Assembly (NCBI GenBank): GCA_005502805.1
Contig: SCMY01000004.1
Span: 310,001-374,000 of the forward strand
Length of the DNA stretch: 64,000 nucleotides
DNA from: Rhizobiales bacterium 2SD
GTDB taxonomy: Bacteria; Pseudomonadota; Alphaproteobacteria; Rhizobiales; Beijerinckiaceae
Reading direction: 5' to 3'
Positions 1-8,364 of the stretch are shown here, one piece after another. Position 1 is the first letter of the stretch; every line of letters begins with the position of its first letter. The notes under the pieces are model-generated. The model made no database searches. It worked only from the letters and a program-made list of their open reading frames with translations, and was not told the DNA's origin. A program made the position numbers and the translations under genes.

Positions 1-61
1 CAGGTGCCCGCCGACACGGCAAGGGCGCGACAAGAGCAGCGCAATAAGCTCGGGGCGAGAC

Positions 62-694
62 ATGCTGACCGAATATCTCTCCTCCGCCCTGGTCACGCTG
101 CTGGTGACCCTCGACCCGCCGGGGCTGGCGCCGATCTTCCTGTCGCTGACGCGTGGCATGTCCGCGAACGAGCGCCGGCAGGTCGCGGTCCGCGCCTGCA
201 TCATCGCCTTCTGCATCATGGCCTTCTTCGGCCTCGCGGGCGACGTCGTGCTGAAGGCGCTCGGCGTCTCGCTGCCGGCCTTCCGCATCGCCGGCGGCTT
301 CCTGCTGTTCTGGATCTCGTTCGAGATGGTGTTCGAGCGCCGCAACGACCGCAAGCAGGCGACCGCCGACACCGCCATCACCAAGGACCATATCCGCAAC
401 GTCGCCGCCTTCCCGCTGGCGATCCCGCTGATGGCCGGCCCCGGCGCCCTGACCGCCGTGATGCTGCTCGCCGGCCGTGCCAATGGCGACATCGCGATGC
501 TGTCCTCGCTCGCGGTGATCTGCGGACTGGTGATCCTCTCCTGCCTCGTCGTCTTCTTCCTGGCGGTGCCGATCGCCCGCCTGCTCGGCGTCACCGGCAA
601 TGTCGTGCTGACCCGCCTGCTCGGCGTCATCCTCGCCGCGCTGGCAGTGCAGTTCGTCATCGATGGCGTGCGCGCCGTGATCCGGAGCGGCTGA
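62..694 (+). CDS. MarC family integral membrane protein
   Basis: A 210-residue polytopic inner-membrane protein with about six hydrophobic segments. The N-terminal segment contains the LVTLDPPGLAPIFLSLT stretch typical of MarC/YchE/YhgN proteins, and the middle has the family-like PLAIPLMAGPGAL motif (residues about 118-130). Length matches the family (about 200-220 residues). The biochemical role of MarC proteins is unsettled; the name comes from linkage to the E. coli mar locus, and antibiotic export has not been confirmed. The ATG at 62 is kept because the hydrophobic N-terminus begins immediately. It converges with the PepSY gene that ends at 718, with only 23 bp between the stop codons. 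Confidence 0.88.
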   Translation: MLTEYLSSALVTLLVTLDPPGLAPIFLSLTRGMSANERRQVAVRACIIAFCIMAFFGLAGDVVLKALGVSLPAFRIAGGFLLFWISFEMVFERRNDRKQATADTAITKDHIRNVAAFPLAIPLMAGPGALTAVMLLAGRANGDIAMLSSLAVICGLVILSCLVVFFLAVPIARLLGVTGNVVLTRLLGVILAALAVQFVIDGVRAVIRSG

Positions 695-717
695 GCCGCC
701 CCGGATCGGATGCTGGC

Positions 718-2103
718 TCAGGCGGTTCGTGCCAACCGCCAGCGGGCGAGATCGACGAGCAGGAAGGCCGCGAGGCTGACGCCGACCAGCGGCAGCGCCC
801 AGCCCAATCCCGCAGCGACGACAACCGCAACCGCCCTGCCCGCCCAGCCGAGTCGCAGCCATGACTGGACAATCGTGCGCGGCAACGAGCCCGGCGCCGG
901 CCGCTGCCGCCACCAGATCCGGTAGCCGAGCAGCGTCGTCAGCATCAGCGCGAGCCCGAGCCCAGCCATCAAGAGCTGGTTCGGCCAACCGAACAGGATG
1001 CCCATATGGGCGTCGATGCCCCAGCGGATCAGCTTTGCGATCAGCGGGAAGGTCTCGAAGTCGGCGCGGCTGACCACCGAGAGGTCGCGCGGATCGAGCG
1101 CGACCGTGTCGACCTGCGTCGGCCAGCTCCGGTCATATTCCCGAACAAGCCAGGCCTGCCCCTCGCCCCGAGGCGGACGCATCTCGACATGCGGAGAGTC
1201 GATCCCGGCCGCCTTTGCAGCACCGAGCACAGCGTCGAGCTGCTGGACACTACCGGGAGCCGCTGTTCCGACGGCCGGGCCGTGATCGCCGTGATGGGCG
1301 TGCTCGTCGGCTACGGGCGCGGCGCCGAGCTTGAGCGAGACCGAAGGTGTGACCCAGCCGAGATTGGCCCGCAACGCATCGATCCGGTCGCCGGCATATT
1401 TCGACCAGGTCAGTCCGGTGATCGACAGGAAGACGAGGCCGAGCGAAAGCGTCAGCCCGATCAGCCCGTGCCAGCGCCGATCGCGGAGCGCCGGATTGGC
1501 CCGCGCTCGCTCGGCGGCCCGCGGATGGCGCCGCCAGAACCACATCAGGACGCCGCCGAGCACCACCACCCAGAGCCAGGAGGCCGCCAGCTCGCTGTAA
1601 TTGCGGCCGAACTCGCCGAGCAGCAGGTTGCGATGGAGATAGTCGAGCTGCGTGCGGAACGGCAGGATGCCGCTGGTGCCGTAGGCGATGAGATCGCCCT
1701 TGATCGCCAGCGAGACCGGATCGACAAAGATTGCCCGGCTCTCGGAATCGCCGAGGCCCGGTTGCGCGAACATGACGCGCGTCGTCTCGCCCGGTCGGGG
1801 CGCGGGGCGGATGGCGAAGAGGCGCGGCCCCTCGCCGATATGCTTGCGTGCAGTCTCTACCTGCGCGGCGAGCGAAGCGGGTTCGCCCACGCTCGTCGCG
1901 GTCAGTTGCTCGCGATAGATCAGGTTCTCGATCTGCGGCGTCAGCACATAGAGCGTGCCGGTCAGCGCCGCGACCAGGATGAACGGGCCGACGAACAGCC
2001 CGGCATAGAAGTGCAGCCTTGCGATGAAGGCCTTGAATTCGGACGATAATGCGAAGGCACGGCCGGCATCGGCGAGCGTGCTTATATCCGCGTGAGCGGT
2101 CAT
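718..2103 (-). CDS. PepSY-associated TM helix protein (possible ferric/cupric reductase-type membrane protein)
   Basis: 461 residues from the ATG at 2103; upstream in-frame sequence to 2172 is Arg-rich and looks untranslated. The protein has the PepSY_TM arrangement: a first membrane helix (about 25-50), a periplasmic PepSY-like stretch (about 60-150), helices near 185-200 and 225-245, a second periplasmic segment and C-terminal helices (about 375-455). A His-rich loop (DEHAHHGDHGP, about 285-295) suggests metal binding. Such proteins often accompany siderophore or copper uptake and some act as metalloreductases, but no TonB receptor is adjacent here. The Cys-rich small membrane protein upstream (2207-2614) is probably co-transcribed, with a 103-bp gap. 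Confidence 0.85.
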   Translation of the reverse strand: MTAHADISTLADAGRAFALSSEFKAFIARLHFYAGLFVGPFILVAALTGTLYVLTPQIENLIYREQLTATSVGEPASLAAQVETARKHIGEGPRLFAIRPAPRPGETTRVMFAQPGLGDSESRAIFVDPVSLAIKGDLIAYGTSGILPFRTQLDYLHRNLLLGEFGRNYSELAASWLWVVVLGGVLMWFWRRHPRAAERARANPALRDRRWHGLIGLTLSLGLVFLSITGLTWSKYAGDRIDALRANLGWVTPSVSLKLGAAPVADEHAHHGDHGPAVGTAAPGSVQQLDAVLGAAKAAGIDSPHVEMRPPRGEGQAWLVREYDRSWPTQVDTVALDPRDLSVVSRADFETFPLIAKLIRWGIDAHMGILFGWPNQLLMAGLGLALMLTTLLGYRIWWRQRPAPGSLPRTIVQSWLRLGWAGRAVAVVVAAGLGWALPLVGVSLAAFLLVDLARWRLARTA

Positions 2104-2206
2104 GGCTGGATTTCCCGGAATGGACCTGCCGAAATGCCGCCGGCGCGCTGGCCTGGTGGAGCACTCGGTCATTGCGACGGAAGACGACCACAGGGCCGCC
2201 GCGGCG

Positions 2207-2614
2207 TCAGGTCCGGACGGGAGGTCCTCTCGGGCGGGCGGCGAGCCGCTCCTGCCCCGGCAGCGGCCGCTCGGTCAGATCGTCGAAGCCGACGATCGTG
2301 ACGCCGGGCTCAATGCTTTCGGGGAGCGCCGGCCGGTCGGGCGGCGCGTAAGCGGCACCGATCCAGGCACAACCGAGCAGGCAGCAGGCCGGCAGATGCG
2401 GGGCAGGCTCCTCGCCCGGCAGCGGAGCGCTCTGCGCGCCCGGCGCGCACAAAGTCAGATGCGCGGCGCGGTCGAGCAGCGCCGGCGCGAGGCTCTGTCC
2501 GGACACGACCGCGCCGAACAACCCCTGCAGCACGAGCACATAGGCCGCGATGACCGCGACCCAGGACCTCGCTCTGATGGACTTCGCTGCGCTCAAGGAC
2601 AGGCTCCCCGGCAC
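2207..2614 (-). CDS. Small Cys-rich membrane-anchored protein, DUF2946-like
   Basis: About 135 residues with one N-terminal hydrophobic helix (WVAVIAAYVLVLQGLFGAVV) and cysteines in the mature part (LTLCAPG, then ACCLLGCAW). This layout and the position immediately upstream of a PepSY membrane protein resemble DUF2946 proteins, which co-occur with metal-related transport genes. The start is weakly defined: 2614 is a GTG without a clear Shine-Dalgarno sequence, and a TTG six codons later follows a GGGGAG stretch. Function is unknown; metal handling with the neighbouring protein is inference from context and cysteines. Confidence 0.6.
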   Translation of the reverse strand: MPGSLSLSAAKSIRARSWVAVIAAYVLVLQGLFGAVVSGQSLAPALLDRAAHLTLCAPGAQSAPLPGEEPAPHLPACCLLGCAWIGAAYAPPDRPALPESIEPGVTIVGFDDLTERPLPGQERLAARPRGPPVRT

Positions 2615-2668
2615 CGTCGATAGCGACGCGCCGGGCCCCTGTCCATCAGCCGAACCGCCGCAGCGGCC

Positions 2669-3016
2669 CTAAGCCTTGACGTAGACCCAGGCCTCTTTGC
2701 CGGAAGCCAGCCGGACGCTGATCCGCTTGTAGTCGGCGACCTCGTAGCGATCGGCCGCCGCGAGTTCCTCGGCGCTGATGCTGAAGACCTTGCCCGGTAC
2801 GCTGTCGGCAGGATCGTTGCTCGGCGCCACCACTGGGTGGAAGCGCTTGCCGCTGGTGCGGATCACCTCTGGATCGGTGATCTCCAGCATGGTCTGGGCA
2901 AAGCCCGGCATGGCGTCGTCATGGCCGTCGAGCAGGCGCCCGAACGAGGCGAGCTGGACATTCTCCTGCTGCAGCGTGCCATAGGAGAACAGGAGAATGC
3001 TGCGGTCCTCGGCCAT
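2669..3016 (-). CDS. Gamma-glutamylcyclotransferase / AIG2-like family protein
   Basis: 115 residues, the usual length for a single AIG2-like (GGCT) domain. The N-terminus LFSYGTLQQENVQ matches the signature YGTL/FGSL loop that binds the gamma-glutamyl group, and the C-terminal half has the LAAADRYEVADYKRISV pattern with an acidic residue before the final strands. Such enzymes release 5-oxoproline from gamma-glutamyl peptides, but many bacterial members have no proven substrate. It lies 23 bp upstream of the stop of the isonitrile-hydratase-like gene on the same strand, so the two may be co-transcribed. Confidence 0.82.
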   Translation of the reverse strand: MAEDRSILLFSYGTLQQENVQLASFGRLLDGHDDAMPGFAQTMLEITDPEVIRTSGKRFHPVVAPSNDPADSVPGKVFSISAEELAAADRYEVADYKRISVRLASGKEAWVYVKA

Positions 3017-3039
3017 GCTCGCTCCGCTTCAGTCGCGGC

Positions 3040-3705
3040 TCACAGCGCCGCCAGCAGCTTTTCGCGCGCCGCGCGCGAGCCGGCAAGGCGCTGCCTTGCC
3101 GCAGCCAGGATCGGCTCCGGCGCCTCCTGCGGCGTGCCGGCCCGGAACGGCGGCTGCGGTGCATATTCGAGCGAGAGCTGGATCAGTTGCGCCTCGTCCT
3201 CGCCAAGCAGTTCGGCGATCACGCTCAGCCCGAAATCAATGCCCGAGGTGACGCCGCCGGCCGTGATCAGATTGCCGTCGCGCACCACGCGCCCCTCCGT
3301 CGGGATCGCACCGAACCGTGCCAGCAGGTCATGCGCGTTCCAGTGGCTGGTGGCGCGCTTGCCCTTCAGCAAACCGGCCATGCCGAGCACCAATGATCCC
3401 GTGCAGACGGAGGTAAGGTAGCGCACCTGCCCTGCCCGCTCGCGCAGGAAAGCGAGGACGACCTCGTCATTCAGCAGCGGATTGACCCCGGCGCCGCCCG
3501 GCACACAGAGCACGTCGAGCGGCGGGCACTCGGCGAAGGTCGTGGTCGGCGTCAGCGTCAGCCCGGTCGCGGCCTTCAGCGGCGCCGTATCCTTCCAGAT
3601 CAGATGCACCTGCGCGCCCTTGGCCGAGGCGAAGACCTCATAGGGACCGGTCAGATCGAGCTGCTGGACCTGCGGAAAGACGAGGATGCCGAAGCTGAGG
3701 GACAT
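3040..3705 (-). CDS. inhA: DJ-1/PfpI family protein, probable isonitrile hydratase
   Basis: 221 residues from the ATG at 3705. It is a single DJ-1/PfpI (glutamine-amidotransferase-like) domain. The nucleophile elbow reads SVCTGS with Cys at residue 101, followed by Thr102, and Asp17 sits in QQLDLTGP. These coincide in position with Asp17, Cys101 and Thr102 of Pseudomonas putida isonitrile hydratase, which converts isonitriles to N-formamides. That agreement supports the call more than fold alone would. The gene is divergent from a GlxA-type regulator (start 3789) across an 83-bp gap, so regulation by that neighbour is likely. Another DJ-1 activity remains possible. Confidence 0.75.
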   Translation of the reverse strand: MSLSFGILVFPQVQQLDLTGPYEVFASAKGAQVHLIWKDTAPLKAATGLTLTPTTTFAECPPLDVLCVPGGAGVNPLLNDEVVLAFLRERAGQVRYLTSVCTGSLVLGMAGLLKGKRATSHWNAHDLLARFGAIPTEGRVVRDGNLITAGGVTSGIDFGLSVIAELLGEDEAQLIQLSLEYAPQPPFRAGTPQEAPEPILAAARQRLAGSRAAREKLLAAL

Positions 3706-3788
3706 GGGTGCATCTCCTGATTGACGATCCCAGCCTAGCGCGCAAAGCTCTGGCCGAACTGCCAAGCATCCCTCGCTTCAGGCCAAAC

Positions 3789-4733
3789 ATGCGCCGCATC
3801 GAGATCCTCACCTTCCCCGGCGGCCAATTGCTCGACGTCGCCGGGCCCTTGCAGGTCTTCGCGACGGCCAACGACCTCGCCGACCGGCCCTTGCCCTATG
3901 AGACCGCGGTCGTCGCCGCCGAGAGCCGCGTCGTCACGAGCGCAAGGCTCGAACTCGGCACGATCCAGCTTCCCAAGACAGATGCGCCACTGCATACGCT
4001 GGTCGTCGCCGGCGGCTACGGCGTCAACGCCGCCTGTCGCAACGATGCGCTGGTCGATTGGGTCCGGCAGCGCGCCGCGACGGCGCAGCGTGTCGCGTCC
4101 GTCTGCAGCGGCGCCTTCCTGCTCGCAGCGGCGGGACTGCTCGACGGCAAGCGCGCCGTGACGCATTGGGGCCGCTGCGAAGAGTTCCGCTCGATGTTCC
4201 CGCAGGTCCGGCTCGAACCCGACCCCATCTATGTCCGCGACGGCGCTGTCTGGACTTCGGCCGGGGTCACCGCCGGGATCGACCTTGCACTGGCGCTGGT
4301 CGAGGCCGATCTCGGCCGCGAACCGGCGCTCGCCATCGCCCGCCAGCTCGTCGTCTTCCTGAAGCGACCCGGCGGCCAGGCCCAGTTCAGCGCCGCGCTG
4401 ACCTTGCAGGAGAAAGACGAGCGCTTCGACCGCCTGCATGGCTGGATCGTCGAGAACCTGCGCAGCGATCTCTCGCTGGAACGGCTGGCCGGCGAGGCCA
4501 GGATGAGCCTGCGCAGCTTCGCCCGGCACTACCGCCAGGCGACGGGCCGCACGCCGGCCCGCGCCGTCGAGGAAATCCGGATCGAGACGGCGCGCCGCCT
4601 GCTCGAACAGGGTCTTTCGGTCGCGCAGGCCGGCCGCCGCTGCGGCTTCGGCTCGGAGGAGACCTTGCGCCGGGCCTTCCTGCGCCGGCTCGGCGCCAGC
4701 CCGCAGGCCTATCGCGAGCGCTTTGCCGGATAG
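3789..4733 (+). CDS. GlxA family transcriptional regulator (DJ-1 domain plus AraC-type HTH)
   Basis: 314 residues from the ATG at 3789; in-frame sequence upstream to 3708 overlaps the divergent promoter region and is unlikely to be translated. An N-terminal DJ-1/PfpI-like sensor domain (about 1-175, elbow SVCSGAFLLAAAGLLDGK) is followed by an AraC/XylS DNA-binding domain (about 215-310) with two helix-turn-helix units; the second contains QAGRRCGFGSEETLRRAF. The domain order is that of GlxA/FtrA regulators. It shares its divergent promoter with the isonitrile-hydratase-like gene, which is the most likely target. Confidence 0.88.
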   Translation: MRRIEILTFPGGQLLDVAGPLQVFATANDLADRPLPYETAVVAAESRVVTSARLELGTIQLPKTDAPLHTLVVAGGYGVNAACRNDALVDWVRQRAATAQRVASVCSGAFLLAAAGLLDGKRAVTHWGRCEEFRSMFPQVRLEPDPIYVRDGAVWTSAGVTAGIDLALALVEADLGREPALAIARQLVVFLKRPGGQAQFSAALTLQEKDERFDRLHGWIVENLRSDLSLERLAGEARMSLRSFARHYRQATGRTPARAVEEIRIETARRLLEQGLSVAQAGRRCGFGSEETLRRAFLRRLGASPQAYRERFAG

Positions 4734-4789
4734 GCGTGGGTTTGCGCTATGCTCTCCGTCGATGGCTCTGAACCCAGGCGGGATTTCGC

Positions 4790-5323
4790 ATGCTGAGCGC
4801 TCCCGAGGCGAACGAACTGGTCGCGCAGCATCTCGGCGATGCGCCGCGCGCCAATCATTCGCGGGTGGTCGCCCATGTCATACGCAAGCTCGCCGAGGCC
4901 CTGTCGGAGCCCGCTGAGCTCTGGGAGGTCGTCGGCCTCTGCCATGATCTCGATTTCTTCGCGATTCAGGGCGACTGGAGCCGGCATGGTCCGATGGCGG
5001 TGGAATGGCTCGGCGACCGCATCCCGCCCGAAGCGCAGCAGGCGATCGCCGCGCATGACCACCGCACTGGCATCATCGCGGATTCGCTGCTGGCCGCCTC
5101 GCTCAAGGCCGCCGACGCCATCACCGTCATCGACGAGAAGCTGGGACGCCCGGCGTTGCGCGCCATCGACACGGCAACCCCCTATGCAGCGCTGTGCACC
5201 CTGCTCGGCCGGCGCGCCTACCTCGCCGACATGGTCGAGCACTACGCGCTGAAGCATGGTTTCGCGTTCGAAAGCCTCGTCGGAACGGTCACGGACGCGC
5301 CGGAACAGCCTCTCCCGGCCTAG
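4790..5323 (+). CDS. HD domain-containing protein (predicted metal-dependent phosphohydrolase)
   Basis: 177 residues. The conserved HD metal-binding pattern is visible: an N-terminal His (RANHSRVVAHV), the HD pair in GLCHDLDFF (about 50-53) and a later AHDHRTG plus an Asp in KAADAITVID. Length and pattern match the small HDIG-type hydrolases annotated in many proteobacteria as hydrolases of unknown substrate. The ATG at 4790 follows a CCAGGCGGG ribosome-binding-like stretch. It is on the same strand as the GlxA-type regulator 56 bp upstream, but nothing links their functions. Confidence 0.8.
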   Translation: MLSAPEANELVAQHLGDAPRANHSRVVAHVIRKLAEALSEPAELWEVVGLCHDLDFFAIQGDWSRHGPMAVEWLGDRIPPEAQQAIAAHDHRTGIIADSLLAASLKAADAITVIDEKLGRPALRAIDTATPYAALCTLLGRRAYLADMVEHYALKHGFAFESLVGTVTDAPEQPLPA

Positions 5324-5326
5324 GCC

Positions 5327-5773
5327 CTACAGCGCCAGCTCCATCAGTTGTTCGCCATTGGCGCGGGTCTCGCCCGTGTCCCGAAACCCTTGCGCCAGAT
5401 AGAAGGCGTGCGGCCCGCCATCGGCAGGCACATAGCTCAGCGTTGCGAGCTTGTATCCCTGCTGCCGAAGGCCCTCCAACCAGAGTGCGATCGCCTCACG
5501 CCCATAGCCTTTGCCCTGGTGACGCCCGTCGACCATGAAGCGCCAGAGGAAACAGCTCACGCCGTCGTCCTCTGGCCGCCACATGATGAAGCCGACCGGC
5601 TCCTCGTCCGCATAGATCGCCCGGAACACCGCAACCGGATTGAAATGGGCTTGCGCGATCGAGACCGCATTGGGCGCGACGAAACCGCTTTGCGCCTCAT
5701 GCGGTTCGAGTTCGCAGATCGCCCGCACGGTCTCGGCCGTGATGTCCCGCAGCGTGACGACAGGTGTGGTCAA
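5327..5773 (-). CDS. GNAT family N-acetyltransferase
   Basis: 148 residues. The acetyl-CoA-binding motif A is clear (FMVDGRHQGKGYGREA, with Q/RxxGxG/A as QGKGYG), preceded by a beta strand FLWRF and followed by the C-terminal Tyr-containing helix (HAFYLAQGFRDTGE). The overall pattern resembles the spermine/spermidine acetyltransferase-like (BltD/PaiA-type) branch, but the substrate cannot be read from sequence. The start codon is a TTG at 5773 preceded by a GAGG ribosome-binding sequence; no in-frame ATG lies nearby. The start is 4 bp downstream of the stop of the secreted MetX-like gene, so the two are probably one transcript. Confidence 0.85.
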   Translation of the reverse strand: MTTPVVTLRDITAETVRAICELEPHEAQSGFVAPNAVSIAQAHFNPVAVFRAIYADEEPVGFIMWRPEDDGVSCFLWRFMVDGRHQGKGYGREAIALWLEGLRQQGYKLATLSYVPADGGPHAFYLAQGFRDTGETRANGEQLMELAL

Positions 5774-5777
5774 GGCC

Positions 5778-6956
5778 TCACTTCTCCAGGAAGGCCTTCA
5801 CCGCCCCTTCCGCCTGCTTCATCGAGATCACCCCATCGAGATGGCCGCGCGCGCCCTGGATGGTGACGTGGCTGACGTCGCGCCCGGCCTTCTTCGCCTC
5901 GGCGACCGTGCGCTGGATCATCTCGTCGGGGAAGACCAGGTCCTTGGGCTGGCTGACGATCAGCAGCGGCGCCTTGATCCGGCTCATCGCGTCGGCGAGC
6001 GACTTGCCGCCAGCGGCATAGAGCTGGTTGGCCTTGACCAGATAGAGGAAATGGTTGGCGTCCGAGACCTTGGCGCGCGCCTCGCCGGCATTGTCCAAAA
6101 TGCTCTGGACCTGGAACTTGTTGCCGAGCGCCTTGGCCGGGTCTTCGCCCTCCTTGGCCGGGCGGCGGCCGAAGGTGCCGTTCGTCCAGTCGCTGTGATT
6201 GGCCTGCAGGGTGACGACGGTCAGCGCCTTGGCGAGGCCGGCATTGGGCGGCGTCTTGCCGTAATAATCGCCCTTGTTCCAGTTCGGATCGACCAGGATC
6301 GGCGCCGCCCAGACATCGAGCCAAGCGATCAGCTGGGCGTCGGCCTCGGCCGCGCCGATCACCGCCATCGCCTTGCCGACCATGTCGGGATAGCTCGCCG
6401 CCCATTCATAGGTCTGCAGCGCGCCCATCGAGGGGCCGGCGACCATAACGAGCTTCTTGATGCCAAGACTCTCCACCAATGCCTTCTGGACATTGACGAA
6501 ATCGCCGATGGTCACGACCGGAAAATCGAGCGCGTAGGGCTTGTTGGTGTCCGGGTCGATCGAAGCCGGGCCGGTGGTCGTGGTCTTCGGATCACCGGTG
6601 TTGAGGTTCACCAGCGAGTCGGCGGACAGGACGAAATACTTGTTGGTGTCGATCGCCTTGCCCGGTCCGATGATAGCGTCCCAATAGCCGGGCGCGGCAT
6701 CGGCAGCCGCATATTTGCCGGCGGCGTGCGAATTGGCCGAAAAGAAATGGCAGATCAGGATCGCATTGGACTTGTCGGCATTGAGCGTGCCGTAGCTCTC
6801 CCAGCCGACCTTGACGTTCTTCAGCGTGCGCCCGCCTTGCGTGGTGTAGCTCGGCAGCTCGAAGACCTTCTTCTCGACGATCAGATCCTGCGCCTCAGCC
6901 ATTCCCGCCACCATCATGCCTGCAACAGCGAGCACACCCGCGATCCAGCCCTTCAT
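5778..6956 (-). CDS. Secreted alpha/beta hydrolase of the homoserine O-acetyltransferase (MetX)-like family
   Basis: 392 residues. A Sec signal peptide is evident (MKGWIAGVLAVAGMMVAGMAEAQ), which true cytoplasmic MetX enzymes lack. The body has the MetX-type fold: a long N-terminal region (VGWESYGTLN, ILICHFFSANSHA), the nucleophile elbow AGPSMGALQTYEWA with Ser near 190, an Asp region (SQPKDLVFPDE) and the catalytic His in GARGHLDGV. Export argues against a role in methionine biosynthesis; a periplasmic acyltransferase or esterase is more likely. The ATG at 6956 is preceded by a strong GGAGGAG ribosome-binding site. Confidence 0.8.
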   Translation of the reverse strand: MKGWIAGVLAVAGMMVAGMAEAQDLIVEKKVFELPSYTTQGGRTLKNVKVGWESYGTLNADKSNAILICHFFSANSHAAGKYAAADAAPGYWDAIIGPGKAIDTNKYFVLSADSLVNLNTGDPKTTTTGPASIDPDTNKPYALDFPVVTIGDFVNVQKALVESLGIKKLVMVAGPSMGALQTYEWAASYPDMVGKAMAVIGAAEADAQLIAWLDVWAAPILVDPNWNKGDYYGKTPPNAGLAKALTVVTLQANHSDWTNGTFGRRPAKEGEDPAKALGNKFQVQSILDNAGEARAKVSDANHFLYLVKANQLYAAGGKSLADAMSRIKAPLLIVSQPKDLVFPDEMIQRTVAEAKKAGRDVSHVTIQGARGHLDGVISMKQAEGAVKAFLEK

Positions 6957-7066
6957 GCCGCACTCCTCCGCTCCGGCCGGGTTCTCGGCCTTGAGACGGA
7001 TCAGAGCGGATTTGTCCGGCTAACGGAAGGGGCTGATTTCCTTCTCCCGCGGGGGAGAAGGAAGCG

Positions 7067-8182
7067 TCAAAGCGTCTCCAGCAGCCCCTTGATCAGGGCC
7101 CGGCGTGGCGCGATCGAGGAGATCAGCGCGTATTCCTGCAGGGTGTGAGCGCCCTCGCCGTCGATGCCGAGCCCGTCCAGCGTCGGGATGCCCAGCGCCG
7201 CGGTGAAGTTGCCGTCGGAGCCGCCGCCGGTCATCGGGCAATCCTGCAGGTCGAAGCCGATCTTCGCCGCCACCACGCGCGCCTGCTCATAGAGCGCCGC
7301 GACCTCCGGCGATTTCTCATAGGGCGGCCGGTTCATGCCGCCGGTGATCGTGAGCTTCACATCCGGATCATGGGTTTTCAGGCGCAGGATACGCTCTTCC
7401 ATGGCGGCGCCGTCTACCACCGTGGTGACGCGGCAATCGACGCTGAACCAGGCATGCTGCGGGATGACGTTCGCCGCCGTGCCGCCGCCGACCAGCGCCA
7501 CCGTCGTGGTGATGCCGCGCGAATAGTCGGTCATGCCCTCGATCGCGAGGATCTGGTGCGCCGCCTCGCGGATGGCGTTGCGGCCATCGGCATGGCGCGA
7601 GCCGGAATGCGCCGGGCGCCCTTCGAGCTTGACCTCGAAGCGGCCGACGCCCTTGCGCGCCGTGACGATCTTGCCGCCCTCGCGCGCCGGCTCGGTCACC
7701 AGCACCGCCATCGCCTCGCGGCCGACCGCCTCGATCAGCTCCCGCGAGGTCGGCGAGCCGATCTCCTCGTCCGGCGTGAACAGGAAGACCAGTGGCCGCT
7801 GCACCGTGCCGGCCTTGGCCGCGTCCTTGAAGGCCTGCAGCGCCAGCCAGGCGCCGCCCTTCATGTCGTAGACGCCAGGGCCGTAGAGCCGGTCGCCCTC
7901 GACCCGCACCGGCAGGTCCTTGGCACTGGTCCCGACCGGGTGGACCGTGTCGAGATGCGACATCAGCGCCACGGCCTTCTCGCCGTTCCGGACGCCGGCG
8001 CGCAGGATCAGGTTGTCACCGAGGCCGTTGCGGCCCGGGATGCGCTCGACGGCGATGGGCAGGCCTTCGACCTCCTTGGCGACGAGGTCCATCATGCCGT
8101 TGACGCCGGGCACGTGATGGGTGGGGCTCTCCAGCGCAACCCAGACGGAGAGCGCGGGGACGGCGGGATCGTGAATGGTCAT
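7067..8182 (-). CDS. M20 family metallopeptidase (carboxypeptidase G2-like)
   Basis: 371 residues from the ATG at 8182; the preceding in-frame sequence is not protein-like. It is a di-zinc M20/ArgE/CPG2-family amidohydrolase: metal motif 1 MSHLDTVHP (His and Asp), the bridging Asp in GVYDMKGG, the catalytic Glu pair in TPDEEIGS, a dimerisation (lid) domain of about 110 residues in the middle (GRPAHSG onwards) and the late GGGSDGNFTAALGIPTLDGLG segment. Those motifs place it near glutamate carboxypeptidase/acetylornithine deacetylase-type enzymes. No signal peptide is seen, so it is probably cytoplasmic. Substrate unknown. Confidence 0.9.
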   Translation of the reverse strand: MTIHDPAVPALSVWVALESPTHHVPGVNGMMDLVAKEVEGLPIAVERIPGRNGLGDNLILRAGVRNGEKAVALMSHLDTVHPVGTSAKDLPVRVEGDRLYGPGVYDMKGGAWLALQAFKDAAKAGTVQRPLVFLFTPDEEIGSPTSRELIEAVGREAMAVLVTEPAREGGKIVTARKGVGRFEVKLEGRPAHSGSRHADGRNAIREAAHQILAIEGMTDYSRGITTTVALVGGGTAANVIPQHAWFSVDCRVTTVVDGAAMEERILRLKTHDPDVKLTITGGMNRPPYEKSPEVAALYEQARVVAAKIGFDLQDCPMTGGGSDGNFTAALGIPTLDGLGIDGEGAHTLQEYALISSIAPRRALIKGLLETL

Positions 8183-8364
8183 GGTGGGGAGGTTTTTCGC
8201 AGGAAAGCGTGGCGACAACAGGACATTGGTCAATTCGCCGGCTTTGTCCATGTCGAAACGCGCCTAGCTGCCCTGCGGAACTGGCGCCTGAAAAAAGTTT
8301 CAGCCTGCTGTCGGCAACGCCGATCCTCGTCCGTCCTCGAGGCAGACCCGCCGAGGACAAGACG

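Noticed and set aside
1006-2049. Long plus-strand open frame opposite the PepSY gene
   Set aside because: Mirror frame of a real gene in GC-rich DNA; product is Arg/Asp-rich with no domain, while the minus strand has clear PepSY features.
5640-7148. 502-codon plus-strand frame opposite the GNAT and MetX-like genes
   Set aside because: Covers two well-supported minus-strand genes; its predicted product is low-complexity and lacks any motif.
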